NCBI GenBank assembly: GCA_947500295.1
Contig: CANMRM010000007.1
Coordinates: 96,337-160,336, forward strand
Length of the DNA stretch: 64,000 bases
From: an uncultured Kordiimonas sp.
GTDB lineage: Bacteria; Pseudomonadota; Alphaproteobacteria; Sphingomonadales; Kordiimonadaceae
Reading direction: 5' to 3'
In this document: piece after piece, positions 7,888-18,505 of the stretch
Position numbering within the stretch: position 1 is the first letter of the stretch
Layout of the letters: every line of letters starts with the position of its first letter
The notes under the pieces: model-generated
The model's database searches: none
What the model was told of the DNA's origin: nothing
Seen by the model: the letters and a program-made list of their open reading frames with translations, nothing else
Position numbers and translations under genes: made by a program

Positions 7888-7911
7888 AATTGCGCATATT
7901 GCAGCGCAATT
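7888..7911. repeat. 8-base inverted repeat in the DAHP synthase leader
   Basis: AATTGCGC (7888-7895) and its exact complement GCGCAATT (7904-7911) are separated by 8 bases. It lies just downstream of the predicted transcription start and 43 bases upstream of the ATG. An operator or a leader hairpin is possible; no regulator is identified. Confidence 0.5.
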
Positions 7912-7954
7912 GAAATATTTATAAAGTCCAGAATTGACTTGTAAGGTGAGTGTG

Positions 7955-9328
7955 ATGAGTGAATGGCGCCCCGATAGTTGGAGATCGATGCCGATCGTGC
8001 AGGTTCCATCCTACCCGGATGAAAAGGAACTAAAGGTAGTAGAAGAGGAATTATCCAGCTATCCACCGTTGGTGTTTGCTGGTGAAGCACGCAATCTGAA
8101 AGCTCAGTTGGCTGACGTTGCGGAGGGCAGGGCTTTCCTGCTTCAGGGCGGGGACTGCGCAGAAAGCTTTGCTGAATTTCATCCGAACAACATCCGTGAC
8201 ACCTTTCGCGTTCTTCTGCAGATGGCTGTTGTTCTTACGTTTGCGGCAAGCTGTCCGGTCGTGAAGGTTGGAAGACTTGCTGGCCAATTTGCCAAACCCA
8301 GGTCAAGTGACACAGAGACCAAAGATGGAGTTGAACTGCCAAGTTATCGCGGGGACATTATCAACGGCATTGGATTTGACGCTGACGCACGTGTTCCGGA
8401 TCCACGACGCATGCTGCGGGCATACAGTCAGGCGGCCGCAACACTCAATCTGCTTCGGGCTTTTGCGCAGGGTGGCTATGCCAATCTGCTGTCTGTGCAC
8501 AAGTGGAACCTAGACTTTGTGACGCAAAGTGGCGCCGGAGAACGGTATCGCGAGCTCGCGGATCGCATCGGGGAAGCACTGTCATTCATGGAGGCTTGCG
8601 GTATCAATCCGGCGGATGTTCGGCAGCTTCAGGGAACCGATTTCTATACGTCACATGAGGCGCTTTTGTTGGGTTATGAACAGGCTCTGACACGTGTCGA
8701 TAGCACGTCAGGTGACTGGTACGATACGTCGGCTCATATGTTATGGGTTGGCGACCGTACACGACAGACGGATGGTGCACATTTGGAATTTCTCAAAGGA
8801 GTTGCCAATCCCATTGCGTCGAAGGTTGGTCCTACAACCGACCCGGATGATCTTATTCGTTTGATCGACATTCTCAACCCGGCAAACGAGCCGGGACGTT
8901 TGACCTTGATTACCAGATTCGGTGCAGACAAAGTCGAAAGTTATCTGCCTGCGATTTTGCGTAAAGTGCAGGAAGAGGGACGGCATGTTGTTTGGTCCTG
9001 CGATCCCATGCACGGAAACACTTTGTCAGCCACGGGAGGTTTAAAGACCAGGCCGTTTGAGCGAATCTTGCAAGAAGTGAAACGTGTTTTTGCTGTTCAC
9101 AAAGCAGAGGGTACATACGCAGGGGGTATTCATCTGGAGCTGACAGGTCAAAATGTGACGGAGTGTACGGGCGGTGCTGCGGCTATTACTGAAGACGGTT
9201 TGTCGTCACGCTACCATACGCATTGCGATCCGCGTTTGAACGCTAATCAGGCTATCGAACTGGCCTTTCTGATTGCGGAGGCCCTGAAAGAGGAACGCGA
9301 AGCTCTCGGAACAACTGTTGCCGCATAG
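7955..9328 (+). CDS. aroG: Class II 3-deoxy-7-phosphoheptulonate (DAHP) synthase
   Basis: First step of the shikimate pathway: condenses phosphoenolpyruvate with erythrose 4-phosphate. The protein of 457 residues is of the class II (plant/mycobacterial) type, shown by [11 protein letters not shown] near residue 65, the M-x-R-x-A-x-Q-like region replaced here by [16 protein letters not shown] near 270, W-x-x-D-P-M-H-G-N near 350 and [15 protein letters not shown] near 395. The ATG at 7955 follows AAGGTGAG; a TTG 21 bases earlier is less likely. The gene stands alone, with its own promoter region and a terminator behind it. Confidence 0.93.
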   Translation: MSEWRPDSWRSMPIVQVPSYPDEKELKVVEEELSSYPPLVFAGEARNLKAQLADVAEGRAFLLQGGDCAESFAEFHPNNIRDTFRVLLQMAVVLTFAASCPVVKVGRLAGQFAKPRSSDTETKDGVELPSYRGDIINGIGFDADARVPDPRRMLRAYSQAAATLNLLRAFAQGGYANLLSVHKWNLDFVTQSGAGERYRELADRIGEALSFMEACGINPADVRQLQGTDFYTSHEALLLGYEQALTRVDSTSGDWYDTSAHMLWVGDRTRQTDGAHLEFLKGVANPIASKVGPTTDPDDLIRLIDILNPANEPGRLTLITRFGADKVESYLPAILRKVQEEGRHVVWSCDPMHGNTLSATGGLKTRPFERILQEVKRVFAVHKAEGTYAGGIHLELTGQNVTECTGGAAAITEDGLSSRYHTHCDPRLNANQAIELAFLIAEALKEEREALGTTVAA

Positions 9329-9355
9329 GCACCGATCGGTTGTTTTGGATTAATT

Positions 9356-9376
9356 GGCGGCGAGAGCCGCCTTTTT
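9356..9376 (+). terminator. Rho-independent terminator after aroG
   Basis: Six-base GC-only stem GGCGGC / GCCGCC with GAGA loop (9356-9371), followed by five T. It separates the DAHP synthase from nadE. Confidence 0.85.
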
Positions 9377-9417
9377 CTTGCCTTGTGATGTCTTTCCAAC
9401 AGAGGTAAAAGCGCCTC

Positions 9418-11088
9418 ATGAACAACGAACTCTCCATATATGTTGCACAGCTCAACCCCACAGTCGGTGCGATCCAGTCGAATTGCGAACAGATAGCAGC
9501 AGCGTACGCACGCGCTGTTTCCGCAGGTGCAGATCTTGTGCTGACGCCCGAACTATCCGTGGCGGGTTATCCGCTGGAAGATTTGGTATTGAAGCCGTTT
9601 TTTGTCCGGACCGCCAAGCGTGCAGTTGAGAGCCTGGCGGAACTCACATTGGGAGAAGGGGCTCCGGGCTTGATCGTCGGTTGCCCATGGCAAGATGGCA
9701 CCCACTTGCGTAACGCCGTAGTTCTGTTGGAAGCGGGTCAAATACAATCTGTTCGGTTCAAACATAATTTGCCCAATTATGGTGTGTTTGACGAAATTCG
9801 TGTGTTTGAGCCCGGCGCCACTCCAGATCCTATTGAATTTAGAGGTTTCAGCCTCGGTGTCATGATTTGCGAGGATATGTGGTTCCCAGACTGCACGGCC
9901 GCCCTGGCGAACTCAGGTGCCGAGATACTCCTTGTACCGACATGTAGTCCCTACGAACTGGGGAAGCACCCGGAGCGCCAAAGCTATGCGCGGGACAGGG
10001 TCAAAGAGAGCGGTTTGCCGTTGGTGTTCTGCAATCAGATATGTGGTCAAGACGAACTCGTGTTTGATGGCGCAAGCTATGCCATGACACACGATGGTGC
10101 GATCGCTGTGCAACTGGACGCGTTTAGAGAAGACGAGTTCCTCACAAAATGGAGCCGCCAGGACGGAAAACTACATTGCCAGTCACCCCATAGTGGCTAT
10201 GAGCCAGATGCTATGGAAGGCATGTACAAAGCCATGATGCTCGGGCTGGGTGACTATGTCCGAAAAAACAGGTTTCCCGGGGTTGTCTTAGGCTTGTCAG
10301 GTGGCATAGACAGCGCGCTTTCAGCCGCGGTTGCTGTTGATGCACTGGGGTCGGACAGAGTGCATTGCGTCATGATGCCTTCACGCTATACGTCGGGAGA
10401 AAGCCTTGGCGATGCCGAAGAGTGTGCCAAACTACTCGGTGTTCGCTATGGCGTTATCGCTATAAAACCGGGTGTTGAGGCGTTTGATGATATGCTTGCC
10501 GAAGAGTTTAAAGGCACTGAAGCTGACACAACGGAAGAGAATATTCAGTCACGATTGCGTGGTCTCATCCTTATGTCGCTCTCCAACAAATTTGGCAACA
10601 TGGTCCTCACGACGGGCAACAAATCGGAAGTGTCTGTCGGCTATGCCACGTTGTATGGAGACATGTGCGGCGGTTACAACGCGCTCAAGGACGTATACAA
10701 AACCGAGGTTTTCGCACTGAGCCGGTGGAGGAACTCAAACCTGCCGCAGGGTGCACTTGGACCGACAGGGGGGGTAATCCCCAATAACATCATTGTCAAG
10801 CCGCCGACAGCCGAGTTACGTGAAGATCAGAAAGATGAAGACAGTTTGCCTCCATATGATGAGCTTGACGATATGCTCCGTTGCCTCGTTGATGAGGAAA
10901 TGTCGGTAGCCGAGATCGTTCAGCGGGGGTACGACGCATCTGTTGTTGCACGTATAGAGCACCTGCTGTACATCGCCGAATACAAAAGGCGCCAGGCTCC
11001 CCCAGGAGTGAAAATCACTCGAAAGAACTTTGGAGGCGACCGGAGATACCCAATTACGAATGGGTTTCGTAGCGCCAGACATAAATGA
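9418..11088 (+). CDS. nadE: Glutamine-dependent NAD+ synthetase
   Basis: Converts nicotinic acid adenine dinucleotide to NAD+ using ATP and glutamine, the last step of NAD synthesis. The 556-residue protein has two domains. An N-terminal nitrilase-like glutaminase (1-260) carries the Glu-Lys-Cys triad in L-T-P-E-L-S-V, R-F-K-H-N-L-P-N-Y and M-I-C-E-D-M-W. A C-terminal NAD synthetase (about 270-556) has the pyrophosphate loop L-S-G-G-I-D-S-A near residue 295 and T-T-G-N-K-S-E near 398. The fused form means no separate ammonia supply is needed. It lies 24 bases before gltX, so the two may be co-transcribed. Confidence 0.95.
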   Translation: MNNELSIYVAQLNPTVGAIQSNCEQIAAAYARAVSAGADLVLTPELSVAGYPLEDLVLKPFFVRTAKRAVESLAELTLGEGAPGLIVGCPWQDGTHLRNAVVLLEAGQIQSVRFKHNLPNYGVFDEIRVFEPGATPDPIEFRGFSLGVMICEDMWFPDCTAALANSGAEILLVPTCSPYELGKHPERQSYARDRVKESGLPLVFCNQICGQDELVFDGASYAMTHDGAIAVQLDAFREDEFLTKWSRQDGKLHCQSPHSGYEPDAMEGMYKAMMLGLGDYVRKNRFPGVVLGLSGGIDSALSAAVAVDALGSDRVHCVMMPSRYTSGESLGDAEECAKLLGVRYGVIAIKPGVEAFDDMLAEEFKGTEADTTEENIQSRLRGLILMSLSNKFGNMVLTTGNKSEVSVGYATLYGDMCGGYNALKDVYKTEVFALSRWRNSNLPQGALGPTGGVIPNNIIVKPPTAELREDQKDEDSLPPYDELDDMLRCLVDEEMSVAEIVQRGYDASVVARIEHLLYIAEYKRRQAPPGVKITRKNFGGDRRYPITNGFRSARHK

Positions 11089-11112
11089 TGGCTTTGCCAA
11101 CTGGATTTTGAA

Positions 11113-12435
11113 ATGACTGTAAAAGTTCGCTTTGCCCCGTCCCCGACGGGAAAACTGCATGTCGGCAACATAAGGGCCGCACTTGTGAATTGGCTTTTTG
11201 CCCGGCAGCAGAATGGCAAATTTATCTTACGGATTGATGATACCGACCTGGAGCGCTCAACCAAAGAGAATGAGGCGGCGATCAAAGCCGACCTTGAATG
11301 GCTGGGCCTGAAATGGGACGAGACCTTTCGCCAAAGCGAGCGTTTTGAGAGGTACAATGAAGTTGTTGACGCTCTGAAGAAGTCCGGGCGGCTATATTCG
11401 TGTTATGAGACCGCTGAAGAGCTCGACATGAAACGCAAGATTCAGATGGGGCGAGGTATGCCGCCGGTGTATGATCGCTCGGCTCTTGACCTGACTGATG
11501 AACAAAGGGCTGCCTATGAAGCAGAAGGCCGTCAGCCCCATTGGCGTTTCAAGCTGAATACACCTGCGCGTGTTGAATGGACGGACCTTATCCGGGGAGA
11601 TGTGTCGATAGACCTTGAGGCATTGTCAGACCCTATCCTGATTCGGGAAGATGGTAGCTTCCTCTATACGCTTCCGAGTGTGGTTGATGATGTTGACTTC
11701 GGCATAACCCACATTGTGCGCGGCGAAGACCACGTGACTAATTCAGCTGTTCAGGTGCAGATATTTGAAGCCGTTGGCGGTTCGGCACCGCAAATGGCGC
11801 ATTTTGCTCTCATGACGGGCAAGAGCGGCGAGGGCCTCTCAAAACGGCACGGTGCCATGTCGATTGAAGAATACCGTGAGCAAGCGGGGCTGGAGCCGAT
11901 GTCAGTTGTTTCATTACTGGCCAGGGTGGGCACCAGCGAACCAGTTGAGGCATTTGTGAATTCGTCAGAGCTTATAGACGGGTTTGACTTCAGCAAGTTC
12001 AGCCGCTCGACCGCCAAGCTTGACCCGGCTGACCTGGACACACTGAACGCCAAGATTTTACACATGACACCATACGATGCGGTGGCCTCGCGCCTTTCTG
12101 GCGTGAATGAGGCCTTTTGGTTGGCAATACGTCCCAATCTCAACAAGCTCTCTGACGTTGCGGTGTGGCAGGCGATTGTGGAGGGGCCGGTGACACCGGT
12201 GATTGAAGACCCGGACCATATCGGCAAAGTCCGGGCACTTTTGCCCGATGGCGAGATCACGCCGGGGACCTGGGGAATTTGGACAAATCGCATCAAGGAA
12301 GAGCTTGGTGTGAAGGGGCGCGCACTTTTCATGCCATTGCGGCAGGCCATCACAGGTCAGGACCACGGACCAGACATGGGCGTTCTTCTACCGCTTATTG
12401 GTCGGGAACGGGTGCTGGATCGATTGAACGGATAG
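11113..12435 (+). CDS. gltX: Glutamate--tRNA ligase
   Basis: Class I aminoacyl-tRNA synthetase charging tRNA-Glu. The 440-residue protein has the HIGH-type motif P-S-P-T-G-K-L-H-V-G-N near residue 8 and a KMSKS variant L-S-K-R-H-G near residue 242. It is shorter than the usual 465-490 residues. Many alphaproteobacteria carry two copies (gltX1 and gltX2); this short form resembles the second type, so a second gene may exist elsewhere and tRNA preference (Glu or Gln) cannot be told. cysS follows after 9 bases. Confidence 0.92.
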   Translation: MTVKVRFAPSPTGKLHVGNIRAALVNWLFARQQNGKFILRIDDTDLERSTKENEAAIKADLEWLGLKWDETFRQSERFERYNEVVDALKKSGRLYSCYETAEELDMKRKIQMGRGMPPVYDRSALDLTDEQRAAYEAEGRQPHWRFKLNTPARVEWTDLIRGDVSIDLEALSDPILIREDGSFLYTLPSVVDDVDFGITHIVRGEDHVTNSAVQVQIFEAVGGSAPQMAHFALMTGKSGEGLSKRHGAMSIEEYREQAGLEPMSVVSLLARVGTSEPVEAFVNSSELIDGFDFSKFSRSTAKLDPADLDTLNAKILHMTPYDAVASRLSGVNEAFWLAIRPNLNKLSDVAVWQAIVEGPVTPVIEDPDHIGKVRALLPDGEITPGTWGIWTNRIKEELGVKGRALFMPLRQAITGQDHGPDMGVLLPLIGRERVLDRLNG

Positions 12436-12444
12436 TCAGGCGTT

Positions 12445-13788
12445 ATGACGGAGATCTCGCTATACAATACGCTCGCGCGCGAGAAACAGCGTTTTGAGCC
12501 TTTCGACGACAAGAATGTCCGCATGTATGTGTGTGGCCCTACGGTCTATGATTACGCACACATAGGCAATGCGCGCCCCGTTGTTGTATTTGACGTCCTG
12601 TTCAGGCTTTTGAGGCATGTTTTCGGCGAGGAGCACGTTACGTACGCGCGAAATATCACTGACATCGATGACAAGATCATGGACCGGGCCCACAACGAAG
12701 GCGTTGGCATAAAAACCATATCCAACAGATATGCGAAGGTTTATGCGGAAGATATGGCGCTGATGGGTGCGTTGTCCCCAAGCCTTACGCCCAGGGCCAC
12801 AGAGCATCTCCCGGAAATGATCAGGATGATGCAAAAGCTGATCGCGCAGGGCAATGCTTACGAAGCAGAAGGCCATGTCATGTTCCATGTGCCTTCCATG
12901 GAGAATTATGGCCGTTTGTCACGGCACAGCCGGGATGAACTCGTCGCTGGTGCACGCGTCGATGTCGCGCCTTTCAAACGTGACCCGGCGGATTTTGTAC
13001 TCTGGAAGCCTTCCAGTGATGATCAACCTGGGTGGGGCAGTCCTTGGGGCAGGGGGAGGCCTGGTTGGCATCTTGAGTGCTCATGCATGATTGAGAAACA
13101 CCTGGGTGAAACCATTGATATTCATGCAGGTGGGCAAGACCTCATTTTTCCTCATCATGAAAACGAAATCGCCCAAAGCGAATGTGCGCACGGCAGCCAG
13201 TTTGTACGCTATTGGATGCACAACGGTTACCTGACAGTTGACGGCGAAAAAATGTCGAAGTCGCTTGGCAATTTTCACACAGTTCATGACCTCGTGCAGG
13301 ATCACCCGGGCGAAGCATTACGCCTTTCCCTACTGACTGCGCACTACCGACAGCCGATTGACTTTTCGCTCGATAGCGTTGCTGAACAAAAACGCCGACT
13401 TGATAGATGGTATCGGCTGGTTGATGGTGTAGAGGTGTCTAAAAGCGTACCACCAAGCGTGATTGCAGCGTTGGCGGACGACTTGAACACGCCCAAAGCT
13501 TTGGCAGCTCTGGATCGCCTGGCGCACGACAAAGAGGCAGCCGAACTCAAAGCGGGCGCGCAATTTCTTGGCTTGTTGTTACAGGGCACCAGTGCGTGGT
13601 TCCAGGGGGAGGCCCCGGAAGGAATTACTGTTGGTGAGATTGAAGATGCCATTGAGGCACGGCTGGCGGCCCGCGATAACAAAGACTTTGCCGAATCAGA
13701 TCGAATCAGAGATCGACTCAAGTCGTTTGGCGTGATTCTCGAAGACGGGCCTTCAGGCACGAGCTGGCGGAAGGCAGATCAGGAATGA
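12445..13788 (+). CDS. cysS: Cysteine--tRNA ligase
   Basis: Class I synthetase charging tRNA-Cys; 447 residues, close to the family length. The zinc-binding C-G-P-T-V at about 29 is followed by the HIGH-type H-I-G-N. Other zinc ligands are in W-H-L-E-C-S near 208 and the H-H-E-N-E helix near 233. The KMSKS motif is E-K-M-S-K-S-L-G-N near 268. The final ATGA overlaps the start of the methyltransferase gene, so the pair is coupled. Confidence 0.96.
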   Translation: MTEISLYNTLAREKQRFEPFDDKNVRMYVCGPTVYDYAHIGNARPVVVFDVLFRLLRHVFGEEHVTYARNITDIDDKIMDRAHNEGVGIKTISNRYAKVYAEDMALMGALSPSLTPRATEHLPEMIRMMQKLIAQGNAYEAEGHVMFHVPSMENYGRLSRHSRDELVAGARVDVAPFKRDPADFVLWKPSSDDQPGWGSPWGRGRPGWHLECSCMIEKHLGETIDIHAGGQDLIFPHHENEIAQSECAHGSQFVRYWMHNGYLTVDGEKMSKSLGNFHTVHDLVQDHPGEALRLSLLTAHYRQPIDFSLDSVAEQKRRLDRWYRLVDGVEVSKSVPPSVIAALADDLNTPKALAALDRLAHDKEAAELKAGAQFLGLLLQGTSAWFQGEAPEGITVGEIEDAIEARLAARDNKDFAESDRIRDRLKSFGVILEDGPSGTSWRKADQE

Positions 13789-14507
13789 ATGGACCCGCCA
13801 TTATACTTGTCCAGCCGCAACTTGGTGAAAACATCGGCAAAACTGCGCGGGCAATGCTGAATTTTGGTTTGACCGATTTGCGGTTGGTTGCTCCCCGAGA
13901 TGGCTGGCCAAACCCAGCCGCGGGCCCGGCCGCATCCGGAGCTGATACGGTGCTGGATCAAGCTCGGGTTTATGATGGTGTCGCAGAGGCCGTCGCAGAC
14001 TGCCATCACGTTTATGCCACAACCGTGCGCGACAGGGACATGGCGAAACCCGTTGCAACGCCACGCCAGGCAGCGTCGGAAATAGCCGCTATGCGGTCCG
14101 CAGATGAGCAGGCTGCGTTTTTATTTGGACGCGAGGCGTCAGGGCTCTCGAACGATGACGTCGCACATGCCCATAAAATTCTCACCGTGCCGGTTAACCC
14201 GGATTTTGGGAGTTTAAACTTGGCCCAGGCCGTTATCCTGGTAGCCTACGAGCTTCATATGGCCAAGAATGAAACTCCTGCGTTGCTACCAGCGCATCCG
14301 GACGGGCCAGCTGTTGCGGGGGAAACGGAAGGCCTGCATCAGCATATTGTGGCGGAACTGGAGCCTCGTGGGTATTTCCGCAGCGCCGATCGCAGAGCCA
14401 TCCAGGAACGCACACTACGTAATCTCGTGCTGAATGCCGGGTTTTCGTCTCAGGAAGTTCAAACTCTGCGCGGTGTAATAAAATCTCTAGTTCGTCAACG
14501 GCGTTAA
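13785..14507 (+). CDS. TrmH/SpoU-family RNA 2'-O-methyltransferase (TrmJ-like)
   Basis: SPOUT methyltransferase of 240 residues. It begins with I-I-L-V-Q-P-Q-L-G-E-N-I-G-K-T-A-R-A, motif 1 of the family. Later come F-G-R-E-A-S-G-L-S-N-D-D (motif 2) and the knot region V-P-V-N-P-x-F-G-S-L-N-L-A-Q-A-V (motif 3, AdoMet site). An N-x-G-x-x-A-R start plus an about 80-residue C-terminal helical extension is typical of TrmJ, which methylates position 32 of some tRNAs. Overlap with cysS fits a tRNA role. The exact RNA target is inferred. Confidence 0.85.
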   Translation: MNGPAIILVQPQLGENIGKTARAMLNFGLTDLRLVAPRDGWPNPAAGPAASGADTVLDQARVYDGVAEAVADCHHVYATTVRDRDMAKPVATPRQAASEIAAMRSADEQAAFLFGREASGLSNDDVAHAHKILTVPVNPDFGSLNLAQAVILVAYELHMAKNETPALLPAHPDGPAVAGETEGLHQHIVAELEPRGYFRSADRRAIQERTLRNLVLNAGFSSQEVQTLRGVIKSLVRQRR

Positions 14508-14576
14508 TCCAGCCTTCATTTGACGTCGTTATACAGTCGTTTAAACTACGTTCAGAATAGTACGGAGAAGCATCTC

Positions 14577-15155
14577 ATGATTAGCACATTGGTCGCTGCA
14601 ATGATGATGATCCAAAATATTGACGATACTGGTATTGCCGTTGCCAAACCTGTTGGCCAGGCAGTTCTTGAGCCCATCACGGGGAGTTATTTTCAGATTT
14701 TCGAGTTTTATGGTCGTCCACCACATACCTGGCGCCATGCAGCACGGATGGTCAAAGGATATCGCCATAAGGACAGGGACGGGCATCTGGCTTTTGTTAA
14801 AGACGGTGCGACTCATTTTTTTCTCGTTTTGAATTTCGACATGTTGCGAGAAAAAAAGATGTGGATTGGGCTGAGTGCAAAATGCAATGAACAGGCGGAT
14901 TTAACGTGGCTTGATGATACACTTTTGTCTGATGGTAGTTTCAGAGCATGGAGCCCGGTCGCACAAAAGAAGTTCCGTGATGACTGCAAGAGACAGCAGG
15001 GCTCAGGAACTGACCTCCCGATCTATTACGACCCAACCGAGTTTGGTGTCCGTTGGGAAGTTGGTAGCCCCACTCTCAACATCCAGCACATGATGGTCGA
15101 GTTTCCCGTTCCGGCAGCAGATGAGGGTGAGGCTGCAACGGAGCAGGGACAATAG
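14577..15155 (+). CDS. Small protein with a C-type-lectin-like domain
   Basis: The protein has 192 residues from the ATG at 14577, 6 bases after GGAGAAG. No close family is recognised, but residues 35-135 follow the C-type lectin-like fold: T-W-R-H-A-A near 50, G-H-L-A-F-V near 69, the hallmark W-I-G-L-S near 97, then T-W-L-D-D and a F-R-A-W-S end. The usual disulfide cysteines are absent; only two Cys are present. The N-terminus has Met/Ala-rich hydrophobic residues (1-12) but no convincing signal peptide. The C-terminal 15 residues are acidic. It is convergent with hemB, with stops 1 base apart. Ligand and location are unknown. Confidence 0.6.
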   Translation: MISTLVAAMMMIQNIDDTGIAVAKPVGQAVLEPITGSYFQIFEFYGRPPHTWRHAARMVKGYRHKDRDGHLAFVKDGATHFFLVLNFDMLREKKMWIGLSAKCNEQADLTWLDDTLLSDGSFRAWSPVAQKKFRDDCKRQQGSGTDLPIYYDPTEFGVRWEVGSPTLNIQHMMVEFPVPAADEGEAATEQGQ

Positions 15156-15156
15156 A

Positions 15157-16221
<1,065 letters not shown>

Positions 16222-16372
16222 TTAGCGACAATTTTATTGTTAACGATCCGTTAGGGCTTCTGGCGGAGACTTGCTTTCAATAGATTCGCCGAAAAATTTT
16301 ATAAATTTCCGGAATGAAGCAAGCGTTGCGGGTCTAAATTCGGGCAAAATTATAGTAAAAAGGGCGATAGCC

Positions 16373-16852
16373 ATGAGTGCATACGACTTTAATGATCCAA
16401 AATTCCTGTTCCTTGACATCTTGTCTCTGGTGGAACGTCTTCACCGACGTCTGCTGGACGTGCTCAAGAATCATCTGGAACATATTGGCCGAAACGACCT
16501 GAACCCGGTACAGGCTCTTTTGTTGCATAACATCGGTGAGAACGAAATGACGGCTGGGGAGCTTAAAACCCGCGGTTATTATCAGGGGTCAAATGTGTCT
16601 TACAATCTGAAGAAGCTTGTTGAGATGGGGTATCTGCGCCATGAGCGGTCTGATTATGACCGGCGGGCGGTTAGAATTTCTCTCACTGATCAAGGCTATG
16701 AGATTCGTGACCTGATCGACCAGCTCTATGTCCAGCACATGCAGGAACTAATGAATGATGACCTGATTTCTCACGAAGAACTGAAACATCTTCGCAAAAA
16801 CCTGCGCAATCTCGAGCGTTTCTGGTCTGACAAGATACACTTCGGCCTTTAA
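16373..16852 (+). CDS. ldtR: MarR-family regulator, LdtR type
   Basis: The protein has 159 residues starting M-S-A-Y-D-F-N-D-P-K-F-L, a start strongly conserved in alphaproteobacterial LdtR proteins. The winged helix is seen at L-K-T-R-G-Y-Y-Q-G-S-N-V-S-Y-N-L-K-K-L (recognition helix, about 70-90) and the wing at R-S-D-Y-D-R-R-A-V-R. In Liberibacter and Sinorhizobium, LdtR controls an L,D-transpeptidase and stress or envelope genes; that function here is by analogy. An in-frame upstream start at 16271 would add an unconserved leader. It lies between hemB and hemA but has its own promoter region. Confidence 0.82.
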   Translation: MSAYDFNDPKFLFLDILSLVERLHRRLLDVLKNHLEHIGRNDLNPVQALLLHNIGENEMTAGELKTRGYYQGSNVSYNLKKLVEMGYLRHERSDYDRRAVRISLTDQGYEIRDLIDQLYVQHMQELMNDDLISHEELKHLRKNLRNLERFWSDKIHFGL

Positions 16853-16915
16853 GCGACTTCCTCGGTTAGTCTCATCGGCAAAATCGACTGTTATTAACAT
16901 TCGATTAGTGGCTTA

Positions 16916-16995
16916 CTGCTAACCTGCCTATGGCAAAATTGACCTGCGACAATTTCGTTGCTGGACGAAACATGCCATATTAGGCTAGTTAGCAG
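16916..16995. repeat. Large imperfect inverted repeat with nested dyads upstream of hemA
   Basis: The outer arms 16916-16935 and 16973-16995 pair over 18 bases: CTGCTAAC with GTTAGCAG, GCC with GGC, and TATGGCA with TGCCATA, with one 2x2 mismatch and a 3-base bulge. Inside are two overlapping dyads: AAATTG/CAATTT (16936-16941, 16950-16955) and TTTCGT/ACGAAA (16953-16958, 16965-16970). It ends 71 bases before the hemA ATG. It could be a multi-site operator, a structured leader or a small RNA. No similar copy was noticed elsewhere in the window. Confidence 0.6.
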
Positions 16996-17066
16996 CGCGT
17001 GAGACCCTATATAGTGATTTCACATGTTACGTTGACGCGGGCCAAATAAGTCAAACGGACTGTCAG

Positions 17067-18284
17067 ATGGACTATGAAAAGATTTTTGCCGAGGCGATAG
17101 ATGCCATTCGCGATGAAGGGCGATACCGGGTATTTGCCGATATCTCCCGGGAGCGAGGCAATTTCCCACGTGCTTTACGCCACGATGCCGGAGATAATGC
17201 CAAGTCTATCACCGTGTGGTGCAGCAACGACTATCTGGGTATGGGCCAGCATCCGAAGGTGATTGGTGCCATGCATCAAGCTCTGGATGAAACAGGAGCT
17301 GGTGCAGGGGGCACCCGTAACATTGGCGGCAACAATCATTATCACGTGTTGCTGGAGCAAGAGCTTGCTGACCTCCACGGGAAGGAGGCGGCTCTTCTAT
17401 TCACGTCCGGTTACATTTCCAATGAAGCAACGCTCTCAACGGTTGCACAGTTGTTGCCAGGCTGCGTCGTGTTCTCTGACGAATTGAACCATGCTTCGAT
17501 GATTCAGGGAATTCGGAACAGTGGCGCTCGCAAGTTCATTTTCAGGCACAACGACTTGGACCATCTGGAACAACTGCTGGAGCAGGCTGATCCTGACGCC
17601 CCAAAGATCATTGCATTTGAATCTGTCTATTCAATGGATGGCGACATTGCCCCCATCAAAGAGATTTGTGATCTGGCGGACAAGTACGGAGCCATGACCT
17701 ATCTTGATGAAGTGCATGCAGTTGGTATGTACGGCCATCAGGGTGGGGGGGTTGCCGAAAGAGACGGCCTTGCTGACCGCATCACCATCATCGAAGGTAC
17801 GCTCGGAAAGGCGTTTGGCGTGATGGGCGGATACATAGCGTCTTCCAAGGCGTTGGTGGATGTGGTGCGCAGTTACGCTTCAGGCTTCATTTTCACCACA
17901 GCCCTTAGCCCTGTTCTTGCAGCAGGCGTTTTGGCGAGTGTTCGGCATCTTCGATCAAGCAATGAAGAGCGTATTGCCCATCAGGCTCGCGCGGAAAAGT
18001 TGAAGTCCCGGATGAAGATGGCCGAATTACCGGTTATGGACAGTGTCAGCCATATTGTTCCATTGTTTATTGGGGATCCTGTTTTGTGCAAACAGGTGTC
18101 GGATATTTTGTTGAACGAATATGGCATTTACGTTCAACCGATTAATTATCCAACTGTACCCAAGGGAACCGAACGTTTGCGGTTTACACCCGGTCCGTTG
18201 CATGACGACAGTGCAATGGATTCGCTTATCCTTGCGCTTACCGAAGTTTGGTCCCGACTGAATTTGGTCCGGTCCGTAGCCTGA
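17067..18284 (+). CDS. hemA: 5-aminolevulinate synthase
   Basis: PLP enzyme condensing glycine and succinyl-CoA to ALA, the alphaproteobacterial (C4) entry to haem. The 405-residue protein has the alpha-oxoamine synthase signatures [21 protein letters not shown] near residue 80, D-E-L-N-H-A-S-M near 140, D-E-V-H-A-V-G near 215 and the PLP lysine in G-T-L-G-K-A-F-G near 248. It is monocistronic or paired with the short gene 5 bases downstream. The 214-base upstream region holds a large dyad, suggesting regulated expression. Confidence 0.97.
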   Translation: MDYEKIFAEAIDAIRDEGRYRVFADISRERGNFPRALRHDAGDNAKSITVWCSNDYLGMGQHPKVIGAMHQALDETGAGAGGTRNIGGNNHYHVLLEQELADLHGKEAALLFTSGYISNEATLSTVAQLLPGCVVFSDELNHASMIQGIRNSGARKFIFRHNDLDHLEQLLEQADPDAPKIIAFESVYSMDGDIAPIKEICDLADKYGAMTYLDEVHAVGMYGHQGGGVAERDGLADRITIIEGTLGKAFGVMGGYIASSKALVDVVRSYASGFIFTTALSPVLAAGVLASVRHLRSSNEERIAHQARAEKLKSRMKMAELPVMDSVSHIVPLFIGDPVLCKQVSDILLNEYGIYVQPINYPTVPKGTERLRFTPGPLHDDSAMDSLILALTEVWSRLNLVRSVA

Positions 18285-18289
18285 ACGAT

Positions 18290-18505
18290 ATGCCGGCACC
18301 CCGGAATATTATCATTGAGTTCGTTCCCGTGGGGAAATTCGTGAAGGTGTGCGCAATATGCGAGAACACTGGTTTTGAGGTGTCTATTGTTGGTGACCCC
18401 AAGGCGGCTAAAGCTGAGCTCGAAGCCTTGGCCGTGCGGAAACTCAAATATGTGATGGCCAAACAAGACGCACCGTCGCCCCAGCGCCGAGGCATAGAAG
18501 TTTAG
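18290..18505 (+). CDS. Short conserved alphaproteobacterial protein (DUF6898-like)
   Basis: The protein has 71 residues and begins 5 bases after the hemA stop. It has the pattern I-I-I-E-F-V-P-V-G-K-F-V-K-V-C-A-I then E-V-S-I-V-G-D-P and V-R-K-L-K-Y-V. That resembles a short alphaproteobacterial family of unknown function annotated as DUF6898, recalled rather than searched. It looks like a small beta-rich domain with a C-terminal helix. The ribosome site is weak, so it may be translated by coupling to hemA. No role can be given. Confidence 0.6.
   Translation: MPAPRNIIIEFVPVGKFVKVCAICENTGFEVSIVGDPKAAKAELEALAVRKLKYVMAKQDAPSPQRRGIEV

Noticed and set aside
11751..12353. Minus-strand frame of 200 codons inside gltX
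   Set aside because: Low-complexity Ser/Ala-rich shadow of a certain gene.
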